From contig JBMNUF010000012.1 of NCBI GenBank assembly GCA_050946115.1, positions 1-57,161 on the forward strand: a stretch of 57,161 nucleotides of DNA, given 5' to 3'. Shown here piece after piece: positions 26,408 to 33,569 of this stretch (position 1 is the stretch's first letter; the number at the start of each line of letters is the position of its first letter). Position numbers and translations under genes: made by a program. Source of the DNA: CAYFRC01 sp050946115 (GTDB lineage Bacteria; Bacillota; Clostridia; Christensenellales; Aristaeellaceae). Below the pieces are notes generated by a model, which was not told the DNA's origin, made no database searches, and worked only from the letters and a program-made list of their open reading frames with translations.

Positions 26408-26761
26408 ATGATTTTCAACCTAACGGCGGCGAAAGGCGCTGCTTCCGGCTACAGCATCCTGTCGACCGTGCAGTATGCGGCGGGTATGGTTTCCATAGAA
26501 TTGCCGTCCAAGCCGAAATTGGTCGTGTCCGTTCCGAGGAGCGGGAACATCGCGGCGACGGGGATTATGGCGTACTGCTCGCAAAACCCCGATACGGGGC
26601 TGTTTGCCGCAAGGCTGCAGACGGCTTCCTCGGGCAGCGGCGTTTCTTGGGTGAACACATCGACCGATGCCGCGTGGGACGATGAGACGCATACGTTTTC
26701 CATGCGCATCAGGCAGGGATCGACCGCAGGCGGCAGCTGCACGGTGCACGCCGTGGGATAG
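26408..26761 (+). CDS. Small phage tail or baseplate protein
   Basis: 117 residues, beta-rich (GMVSIELPSKPKLVVSVP, FSMRIRQGSTAGGSCTVHAVG), no recognised family. Located between the tip protein and endolysin, it may be a fibre accessory. GGGGG precedes the ATG. Confidence 0.5.
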   Translation: MIFNLTAAKGAASGYSILSTVQYAAGMVSIELPSKPKLVVSVPRSGNIAATGIMAYCSQNPDTGLFAARLQTASSGSGVSWVNTSTDAAWDDETHTFSMRIRQGSTAGGSCTVHAVG

Positions 26762-26770
26762 GAGGGGGCT

Positions 26771-27487
26771 ATGGCTGTTTTGATCGGGTCCGCACGGATC
26801 GACGAAAACGGGAGGACAAAGGGCGGCAGGGCGGGCGACCAAAATGGGCGCGAGGTATCGACGCAGAGGTGGTATCTGCATCCAAAGGGCTGGGTCGTGC
26901 TGCGGGCGAAGGAGTGCGGCGCGCGGGAGAAAATCGCCCTTTGCATGGAGCGCGCGTGCGCGAACAGGAACATCGGCTACGACCAGATGCAGAGGACGTC
27001 GCTCTACAAGGCGTGTACGGACATGGGGACGTTCGACGCGGGGCACATCGACATTCCGTGCGAGACGGACTGCTCCACGCTGGTGCGCGTGTGCTGCGCC
27101 TATGCGGGGATCGCGGCGAAGAATTTCACCACCGAGACGGAGGTTTCCGCGCTTCTCGCGACGGGCGCGTTCCGCCTGCTGGAGGAGGGCGCATTTACGG
27201 GGACGCAAAGGCTCCTCTTGTGCGGAGACATATTGGTCACGCGAACGAAGGGGCACACGGCGGTCGCGCTTTCAAACGGGCGCGGGCTGCGCATGGGCGA
27301 CAGGGGGCGGGACGTATTGTATATGCAGAAAGCGCTGCTCTCTATGGGCTATTCGCTCGGCATTTGCGGCGCGGACGGGATTTTCGGCAGGAAGACGCGC
27401 TCTGCGGTCGGGCGCTTCCGCAAGGACAGAGGACTTGCCGCAGGCTCGGAATTTGCGGCGGAAATGGAGGAAATGCTCTATGCATGA
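26771..27487 (+). CDS. Endolysin: NlpC/P60-like amidase with peptidoglycan-binding domain
   Basis: 238 residues. The N-terminal part begins IGSARIDENGRTKGGRAGDQ, a signature familiar from clostridial prophage lysins; C101 (ETDCSTLVRVC) and H162 (KGHTAVAL) fit an NlpC/P60-like Cys-His pair. Residues 174-237 form a PG_binding_1 domain (LYMQKALLSMGYSLGICGADGIFG). It should cleave the host wall at lysis. Its end overlaps the XhlA-like gene by 8 bases, so lysis genes are coupled. Confidence 0.85.
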   Translation: MAVLIGSARIDENGRTKGGRAGDQNGREVSTQRWYLHPKGWVVLRAKECGAREKIALCMERACANRNIGYDQMQRTSLYKACTDMGTFDAGHIDIPCETDCSTLVRVCCAYAGIAAKNFTTETEVSALLATGAFRLLEEGAFTGTQRLLLCGDILVTRTKGHTAVALSNGRGLRMGDRGRDVLYMQKALLSMGYSLGICGADGIFGRKTRSAVGRFRKDRGLAAGSEFAAEMEEMLYA

Positions 27488-27773
27488 GGAAGTGCTGCAG
27501 GAACAGGCGCGCATTCGGGAGGAGATCAAGGGGCTTTCGCGGCGCGTGGACGAGCAGGGCGCGCTCGTGCGCTCGGTGTACGAACTCGCGACATCGGTAA
27601 AGCTCCTGACGCGCGCGCAGGAGAGCACCGAGCGCAAGGTGGACAGGCTCGCCTGCGACGTCGAGGAAATCAAGCTGAAGCCGGCAAAGCGGTACGATAC
27701 GCTGCTCGTGAGCGCCCTATCCACGCTTCTCGGCGCGATGATCGCGGGGCTTTTGCGGCTCACTGGCATTTGA
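27480..27773 (+). CDS. XhlA-like lysis accessory protein
   Basis: 97 residues: a charged coiled coil (EEVLQEQARIREEIKGLSRRVDEQGALVRSV is the helical part) and one C-terminal membrane helix (TLLVSALSTLLGAMIAGLL). That is the XhlA layout, which works with a holin in PBSX-type lysis. It starts inside the end of the endolysin gene and is followed by a small holin. Confidence 0.75.
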   Translation: MHEEVLQEQARIREEIKGLSRRVDEQGALVRSVYELATSVKLLTRAQESTERKVDRLACDVEEIKLKPAKRYDTLLVSALSTLLGAMIAGLLRLTGI

Positions 27774-27788
27774 GAGGAGGCATATACC

Positions 27789-27992
27789 GTGGCGGATTTT
27801 TGGAAGGCTGCGCTTCTTCGCGCGGGGAGAACCTTTTGCCAAACCTTTGCCGCGTCGATCGGAACGGCGGCGCTGTTGAGCGAAGTGAACTGGCTCGCGG
27901 CGCTTTCGGCATCGGCGCTCGCGGCGCTGCTCTCGGTCATGACGTCGCTCGCTACGGGGCTGCCGGAGGCAAATGGCGGGAAACTGCCGTAA
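27789..27992 (+). CDS. Phage holin, r1t-like
   Basis: 67 residues with two hydrophobic stretches (TFAASIGTAALLSEVNW and LAALSASALAALLSVMTSLA) and a short polar tail (GLPEANGGKLP). It resembles the r1t-type holin family. GTG start, AGAGGAGG upstream. It would form the membrane pore that releases the endolysin. Last gene of the phage block. Confidence 0.8.
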   Translation: MADFWKAALLRAGRTFCQTFAASIGTAALLSEVNWLAALSASALAALLSVMTSLATGLPEANGGKLP

Positions 27993-28017
27993 CAGCGCCC
28001 CGCGCCGAAAGATTAAC

Positions 28018-28046
28018 TTGCAAATCGCGTGCATATCGCATATAAT
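28018..28046 (+). promoter_or_regulatory. Promoter of the proS T-box transcript
   Basis: TTGCAA (28018-28023), 17 bases, TATAAT (28041-28046). Confidence 0.85.
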
Positions 28047-28052
28047 GGAACT

Positions 28053-28278
28053 CGGATAGGCGCGGCATTGATGGAGAAATGGGCGCGAACATCCCGCGAA
28101 AGAGAGCGCACGCCCGTGGCTGGAAGGCGGCGCGGCGGGAACGCGTTCCTCCGGGCTCCTGAGCCGCAGCGGCTTGCCCCCGATAGAGGGCTTCGAGTCG
28201 GGCGCAGCAATGCGCCAAGCAAGGTGGTACCGCGAAAGCAAAGCTTCGTCCCTGCAAATGGGCGAAGCTCTATTTTTT
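28053..28278 (+). ncRNA. T-box leader of prolyl-tRNA synthetase
   Basis: The T-box itself, AAGGTGGTACCGCG, is at 28221-28234. It is followed by a terminator (AGCTTCG 28242-28248 with CGAAGCT 28263-28269, then TTTTTT). The four bases TGGT in the T-box pair with ACCA, consistent with a tRNA whose discriminator base is A, as tRNA-Pro has. Upstream lies a GC-rich Stem I region with an AGAGAG stretch near 28100. Uncharged tRNA-Pro should favour the antiterminator and allow proS transcription. I did not fix the specifier codon. Confidence 0.92.
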
Positions 28279-28292
28279 GGGAGGGAACGGCA

Positions 28293-29735
28293 TTGGCAAA
28301 GAAGCAGCAGGAATTTGTTCAGCACATCACGCCCCGAAGCGAGGATTTCGCGCAGTGGTATACGGACGTGATCTTGCAATCGGACTTGGTGGATTATGCG
28401 CCCGTTCGCGGCTGCATGATCATCAAGCCCTACGGCTACGGCATTTGGGAACTGATCCAGCAGGAATTGGACGGCAGGTTTAAGAAGACGGGGCACAAGA
28501 ACGTGTATTTCCCGATGCTCATCCCCGAAAGCCTGCTCCTGAAGGAAGCGGAGCACGTGGAAGGCTTCGCGCCGGAGGTGGCGTGGGTCACGCAGGGAGG
28601 CACGGAGCAGCTTGCCGAGCGGCTCGCGGTGCGTCCGACGAGCGAGACGCTCTTTTGCACGATGTTTTCCAAGTGGGTGCAGTCCTGGCGCGATTTGCCC
28701 ATGAAGTACAACCAGTGGTGCTCCGTCATGCGCTGGGAAAAGAGTACGCGCCCGTTCCTGCGCACGAGCGAGTTTTTGTGGCAGGAGGGGCACACCATCC
28801 ACGAAACGCCCGAGGAGGCGCAGGAGGAGACCCTGCTCATGCTCGAGGTCTACCGCGAGTTCGCCGAGAACGCGCTCGCGCTGCCCGTGTTCGTGGGGCA
28901 AAAATCCGACAAGGAAAAATTCGCCGGCGCGCGCGCGACCTATTCCATGGAAGCGATGATGCAGGACGGAAAGGCGCTGCAGGCGGGCACGACCCACAAC
29001 TTCGGCACGAATTTTGCCGAGGCGTACGAGATTCAGTACCTCTCCAAGGAGGGCAAGCTCGAATATGTGCACGAGACGAGCTGGGGCGTCTCCACGCGGC
29101 TGATCGGCGCGATCATCATGACGCACGGGGACGAGCGCGGTCTGCGCCTGCCGCCGAAGGTTGCGCCCATTCAGGTCGTGATTCTGCCCATCGCGCAGCA
29201 CAAGCCGGGCGTACTGGAAAAGGCAGCGGAAGTGAAAAAGGTGCTGGAGGACGCGGGGCTGCGCGTGGAGCTGGACGACCGCGACACCGTATCCGCTGGC
29301 TGGAAGTTCAACGAATGGGAGCTGAAGGGCGTGCCCGTGCGTTTGGAGATCGGCCCGCGCGACATCGAAAACGGCGTTGCGATGTCCGTTCGCCGCGACA
29401 CGTTCGAGAAGAAGGAAATTGCGCTGGACGGCATCGCGGGCGAAGTAGCGCGCCTTTTGGAGGATGTACACGATACGCTCTACGCGCAGGCGAAGGCGTT
29501 CCGCGACGCGCGCATCAAAAACGTGACCAATATGGAGGAACTTGAAAGCGCGGTGCAAAACGGCTTTGCGCGCGCGGCCTGGTGCGGCGAGAGGGCGTGT
29601 GAGGATGCCATTAAGGAAAAGATGAACGCCACATCGCGCAACATGCCGTTTGACCAAAAGGATTTCCCGTCGGAGACGTGCGTGTGCTGCGGCAAGAAAG
29701 CGCAGAAGCTCATGTTCTTCGCAAAGGCCTATTGA
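28293..29735 (+). CDS. proS: Prolyl-tRNA synthetase, short archaeal/eukaryotic-type
   Basis: A 480-residue class II synthetase that charges tRNA-Pro. Motif 2 region FLRTSEFLWQEGHT, TQGGTEQLAERLAVRPTSET, and motif 3 around HGDERGLRLP are present; there is no editing insertion. The C-terminus has the cysteine-containing extension (WCGERACEDAIKEKM ... CVCCGKKAQKLMFFAKAY) typical of this form. The start is TTG at 28293, set by GGGAGG 8 bases upstream and by the conserved N-terminus; the in-frame extension further upstream is T-box RNA. Controlled by the T-box leader. Confidence 0.95.
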   Translation: MAKKQQEFVQHITPRSEDFAQWYTDVILQSDLVDYAPVRGCMIIKPYGYGIWELIQQELDGRFKKTGHKNVYFPMLIPESLLLKEAEHVEGFAPEVAWVTQGGTEQLAERLAVRPTSETLFCTMFSKWVQSWRDLPMKYNQWCSVMRWEKSTRPFLRTSEFLWQEGHTIHETPEEAQEETLLMLEVYREFAENALALPVFVGQKSDKEKFAGARATYSMEAMMQDGKALQAGTTHNFGTNFAEAYEIQYLSKEGKLEYVHETSWGVSTRLIGAIIMTHGDERGLRLPPKVAPIQVVILPIAQHKPGVLEKAAEVKKVLEDAGLRVELDDRDTVSAGWKFNEWELKGVPVRLEIGPRDIENGVAMSVRRDTFEKKEIALDGIAGEVARLLEDVHDTLYAQAKAFRDARIKNVTNMEELESAVQNGFARAAWCGERACEDAIKEKMNATSRNMPFDQKDFPSETCVCCGKKAQKLMFFAKAY

Positions 29736-29746
29736 TTTTTGACAGA

Positions 29747-29784
29747 GAGCGTCGCGCCCCGAACGATTCGGGGGCGCGGCGCTC
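29747..29784 (+). terminator. Long GC hairpin after proS
   Basis: GAGCGTCGCGCCCCGAA (29747-29763) pairs almost perfectly with 29767-29784 around a 3-base loop. No U-run follows, so it may be a pause, RNA 3' stabiliser or inefficient terminator. Confidence 0.5.
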
Positions 29785-29870
29785 GCGCTATACGCATGGA
29801 AAGTTCAAATCCCGCGGCGGAACTTTCGGGGAATGATGGTGTCGGTCGCCGCGCCGACAAGAGGGCGGTT

Positions 29871-31508
29871 ATGAAGGTATGCGTCATCCAACCCGGGTAT
29901 TCGGTGCATGAAAGCGACATGGAAAAATGCTACAGGAGTATTACCGCGTTGATGGATACATGCGACGATTCGCTCGACCTCATTGTGCTCCCGGAATACT
30001 GCGACGTTCCGGCGGCGACGGGCTCCTGCGCGGCATTTCAGTCGGCGATACAAACATACAATGCCGACATCTATCGGCGCTGTGCGGATTTGGCGAAGCG
30101 CTGCTGCGCGATCGTGTGCGCGAACTTCGCCTTCGAGAGCGACAGGGGCTATCGCAACACGACCTACGTGTTCGATAGAAACGGGCGCGAAGTCGGGCGA
30201 TATTATAAGGCGCCCCCCGCGCCTTCCGAGATCAAGCCCGCGCACATGGGCGGAAACGGGATGGACTGCGAATACGCGGAACATTACGCTCCGCCGTATA
30301 CGCTCGAAATCGAGGGGCTGAAGCTCTGCTTTTTGACCTGCTACGACTTTTATATGTACGAGAGCTTTGCAAGAATCGCGCTCGAAAAGCCGGACGTCCT
30401 GATCGGCTGCTCGCACCAGCGCACCGATACGCACGAGACGCTGGAAACCATCGGCAAATTCCTGTGCTACAACACGAATGCGTGGCTCGTGCGCTCGGCA
30501 GTCTCCATGGGCGAGGAAAGCGCCGTGTGCGGATGCAGCATGGTTGTATCGCCCAAGGGCGAAATCGTCCTGAACATGAAAAACGAAGTCGGGCTCGGCA
30601 TTTGCGAACTCGACCCGATGGAAAAGCACCTGAAGCCTGCGGGATTCCAGGGCAAACCGAAATCGCACCCCGAATACATCGAGGACGGCCGCCGCCCGTG
30701 GCTGTATCGCAACGGCGGCAGCATGATGATCCCGACGGACGAGATGCTTCCCTATCCGAGGGTCTGCGCGCATCGCGGGTTTTCGACGGTCGCGCCGGAA
30801 AACAGCATGCCCGCATTCGGCGCGGCGGTTGCGCTCGGCGCGGAGGAGATCGAGTTCGACCTGTGGGCGACCAAGGACGGCGAGATCGTCTCCCTTCACG
30901 ACAGCACGCTCGACCGCGTGTCGAGCGGCACGGGCAAGGTGTGGGAGCACACGTATGAAGAGCTCATGGAACTCGACTTCGGCAGCAAGGTGAACGCGCA
31001 CTTTGCGGGGCTGCACATCGTCCGCTTTGAGGAGATTTTGAGGAAATTCGCGGGCACGGTCATCATGAACATTCACGTCAAGATATGGGATGCGGATCAA
31101 CCCGTGCCGTATTACGAGAAAATCGCCGCGCTCTTGCGGCAATACGACTGCGCGCGCCACTGCTATATGATGTCCACAAACGACAAGGCACTGCGCGAAT
31201 TCCACGAAATCGCGCCGGAGATACGCCGCTGCGTCGGCTTTGACGGCAACAAGGAAGATCTTCTTTCGATGCCGAAGCGCGTCATGGCGCTGGGCTGCGA
31301 AAAGATCCAGCTGTTCAAGCCGTATTTCAATCGGGAAACCGTCGACCTCGCAAAGCAAAACGGCATATTGATGACGGTTTTCTTCGCGGACGAGCCCGAA
31401 GAGGCATTGCGCTATCTCGATATGGGCATCAATACCATCTTATCGAACGATTATTGGATCGTCGCCGAAGCGGTGAGAAAGTGGAAGGAGAGGGAGCACA
31501 ATGGATAA
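29871..31508 (+). CDS. Nitrilase-superfamily hydrolase fused to glycerophosphodiester phosphodiesterase
   Basis: 545 residues in two enzymes. Residues 1-265 are a carbon-nitrogen hydrolase with the E42 (VLPEYCD), K113 (RYYKAPP), C157 (FLTCYDFY) triad, expected to cut an amide or nitrile. Residues 296-540 are a GDPD TIM barrel with H301-R302 (AHRGFSTVAPEN), E328, D330 (EFDLWATKDG) and H343 (SLHDSTLDR). Both sites look complete. No signal peptide. The ATG at 29871 is chosen since homology begins there (MKVCVIQPGYS) and the open frame upstream covers the hairpin. Its stop overlaps the start of the GH36 gene by 8 bases. I know of no characterised protein of this layout. Confidence 0.87.
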   Translation: MKVCVIQPGYSVHESDMEKCYRSITALMDTCDDSLDLIVLPEYCDVPAATGSCAAFQSAIQTYNADIYRRCADLAKRCCAIVCANFAFESDRGYRNTTYVFDRNGREVGRYYKAPPAPSEIKPAHMGGNGMDCEYAEHYAPPYTLEIEGLKLCFLTCYDFYMYESFARIALEKPDVLIGCSHQRTDTHETLETIGKFLCYNTNAWLVRSAVSMGEESAVCGCSMVVSPKGEIVLNMKNEVGLGICELDPMEKHLKPAGFQGKPKSHPEYIEDGRRPWLYRNGGSMMIPTDEMLPYPRVCAHRGFSTVAPENSMPAFGAAVALGAEEIEFDLWATKDGEIVSLHDSTLDRVSSGTGKVWEHTYEELMELDFGSKVNAHFAGLHIVRFEEILRKFAGTVIMNIHVKIWDADQPVPYYEKIAALLRQYDCARHCYMMSTNDKALREFHEIAPEIRRCVGFDGNKEDLLSMPKRVMALGCEKIQLFKPYFNRETVDLAKQNGILMTVFFADEPEEALRYLDMGINTILSNDYWIVAEAVRKWKEREHNG

Positions 31509-33465
31509 GATGTATGCGGACCTTGCGTCGTTTCCGTTTGAATTCACATTCGGGGGCAAAGCGATACGGGGCTTTGGCGGGATGACAAAGCTCGGCGAAT
31601 CAAAGACCGTTTCCCGCGGGAAGGAGGAGACGGTGACAAAATTCGCCTTTGAGCCGCTGGAGATTACGCTCGTTTCCGCATACTATCCCGAATACGGCGC
31701 GTTCGAGTTCCGCGTGGACTTCGAAAATGTGTCTGCGCACGATTCGCCCCTACTCTCGAACCCGCGCGTGAGGATGGAATTTTTCGGCAACGTGCCGATT
31801 CTAAAGGGCATCCTGGGCGACATCCCGAACCAATACCGCCCCTACGCGCACGACCTCACGTCGATGCCGGTTCGCTTCGTCTCCCCGACGGGGCGCGCGA
31901 CGCACGGCAACTTCCCCTATTTCAACTTAGAATGCGGCACGGGCGGCGCGCTGCTCGCGATCGGCTGGGCGGGCACGTGGAACGCGGAATTTACCCATAA
32001 GGACGGGAAAACGGTGTATACCGCATCCGCCGTCAACAACCTGAATGCGTATCTCAAGCCCGGCGAAAAAATCCGCACGGCGCTGTTCTGCGTGCTGCCG
32101 TATGCGGTTCGCAACGAAAACCATGCGATGAACCTGTGGCGCAGGTGGTTTATCAACTGCAATCTGCCGCCGTTTACGGCGGACGGCGCGCCCATGAGGC
32201 CGTTTTCGACCTGCTGCATCGCAAACGATACGGGGCTTCCCAATTCCGACGGCAGCATTTCGGAGCGCAGCTACACGTGGAGGCCGACGCTCGAAAAGAT
32301 GCTCGCGGAGGATGCGAAGGTCGATTTCCGCTGGGTCGATGCGGGCTGGTACATCGCGCCGGACGGCACGAGCCCCGAGAGCGACTGGTGGGGAACCGTC
32401 GGTACGTGGACGCTCGACGCAAACAAGTGGCCGAACGGCAGTTTCCGTGAAAGCGTGGATTTTGCGCGCGAACACGGCATGCGAACGCTCATGTGGTTCG
32501 AGCCCGAGCGCGTGACCGATCCGGAAAACCTCGCGAAGCATTTCGGCTATAATATAGATTGGGCGATCCGAAGGCCGGGCGGCGGGACGATATCCAACAA
32601 CATCGGAAACGAAGCGTGCCTGCAGTGGACGCTGGACAAGATCACGACGACGCTGCGCGAAAACCGCATCGATATGTATAGAGAGGACAACAACTGCAAT
32701 CCGGCGGCACTGTGGGAATACTTGGATGCGCGGGAGGGGCAGAACCGCACGGGCATCACGGAGAGCCGCTTCATCGCGAACCACTACCGCATGTGGGACG
32801 CGATCATCGAATGCACGAAGAGCTACGGCGGCTGCGCGTTTACGGATTCCTGCGCGAGCGGCGGCGGGCGCAACGACATCGAATCGCTCAGGCGCGGCAT
32901 CCCCATGCTGCGAAGCGATTCCGACCGCACGACAACCGCGCTCAGGCTTTCGATGACCACATCGTTCAACCGCTGGATTCCGTTTTGCGGCGCGAACACC
33001 AAGGAAAAGAAGGGGCAGCTGGATGCAACGGGCACAAGCGACGCCTACACGTGGCGCGCATCGTATTTGCCCGCGCTCAACGTGGACTCCCAGTTTACGC
33101 AGGACCCGAATCAGGATTTTGACATGCTGCGCTTCGGCCTTCGGGAGTGGGACAGGGTGAAGGAATACATGCTCTCCGACATGTACGTTTTGACGCCGTG
33201 GCACGACGAGTGCGACAGGACGGGCTTCACTTCCTACTGCTGGTACGACGGGGAAAAGCAAAAGGGCGTGCTTCTGATCTTCCGCATGGAGGACTGCGTG
33301 CTCGATACGTGGAAGGTCAACCTGCCGTTCGCCGCCGAAAACGCCAAATACACGCTCACCGACGCGGACACCAACGAGGTCATCATCGCAGGCACGCAGG
33401 ACATTGTGTTGCACCTTGCGGAAAAACGTTCGGCGAGGCTTTTGTATATCGAAAAGGCGAATTGA
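31501..33465 (+). CDS. Alpha-galactosidase-like protein, glycoside hydrolase clan D (GH36)
   Basis: 654 residues: N-terminal beta-sandwich, central TIM barrel, C-terminal beta domain, as in GH36. Nucleophile D396 lies in IDMYREDNNCNP; FTDSCASGGGRNDIESLRRG is the family hallmark; the acid/base should be D473 or D475 in LRSDSDR. It should hydrolyse alpha-galactosides (or related sugars) in the cytoplasm, as no signal peptide exists. Start overlaps the end of the nitrilase-GDPD gene, so the two act together: phosphodiester, amide and alpha-galactosyl bonds of one compound are a reasonable guess. Confidence 0.87.
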   Translation: MDKMYADLASFPFEFTFGGKAIRGFGGMTKLGESKTVSRGKEETVTKFAFEPLEITLVSAYYPEYGAFEFRVDFENVSAHDSPLLSNPRVRMEFFGNVPILKGILGDIPNQYRPYAHDLTSMPVRFVSPTGRATHGNFPYFNLECGTGGALLAIGWAGTWNAEFTHKDGKTVYTASAVNNLNAYLKPGEKIRTALFCVLPYAVRNENHAMNLWRRWFINCNLPPFTADGAPMRPFSTCCIANDTGLPNSDGSISERSYTWRPTLEKMLAEDAKVDFRWVDAGWYIAPDGTSPESDWWGTVGTWTLDANKWPNGSFRESVDFAREHGMRTLMWFEPERVTDPENLAKHFGYNIDWAIRRPGGGTISNNIGNEACLQWTLDKITTTLRENRIDMYREDNNCNPAALWEYLDAREGQNRTGITESRFIANHYRMWDAIIECTKSYGGCAFTDSCASGGGRNDIESLRRGIPMLRSDSDRTTTALRLSMTTSFNRWIPFCGANTKEKKGQLDATGTSDAYTWRASYLPALNVDSQFTQDPNQDFDMLRFGLREWDRVKEYMLSDMYVLTPWHDECDRTGFTSYCWYDGEKQKGVLLIFRMEDCVLDTWKVNLPFAAENAKYTLTDADTNEVIIAGTQDIVLHLAEKRSARLLYIEKAN

Positions 33466-33520
33466 CGAGAGGAAGCCTCCATTCGCACGAAATAATTTCA
33501 TTACAATTTTCGGAAAAACG

Positions 33521-33549
33521 TTGCAATACAGGGAACAATCGTGTATAAT
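33521..33549 (+). promoter_or_regulatory. Promoter of the CotH-VTC operon
   Basis: TTGCAA (33521-33526), 17 bases, TATAAT (33544-33549), 20 bases before the TTG start. Confidence 0.85.
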
Positions 33550-33569
33550 AGCCTCGGAGGTGTGGCGAC

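Larger units (their letters stand above)
18550..27992 (+). mobile_element. Compact prophage-derived particle and lysis gene block
   Basis: Fourteen or so tightly packed same-strand genes: portal, scaffold, P22-type coat, two head-completion candidates, tail protein, tail terminator candidate, small protein, Dit-like, Tal-like, small tail protein, endolysin, XhlA-like, holin. Not found in or next to it: terminase, integrase, excisionase, repressor, replication genes or tape-measure protein. Where the tape measure normally lies (between tail tube and Dit) there is only a 64-codon gene. GC content equals that of the host, the frames are mostly intact, and start sites are strong, which suggests long residence or domestication. 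Confidence 0.75.
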
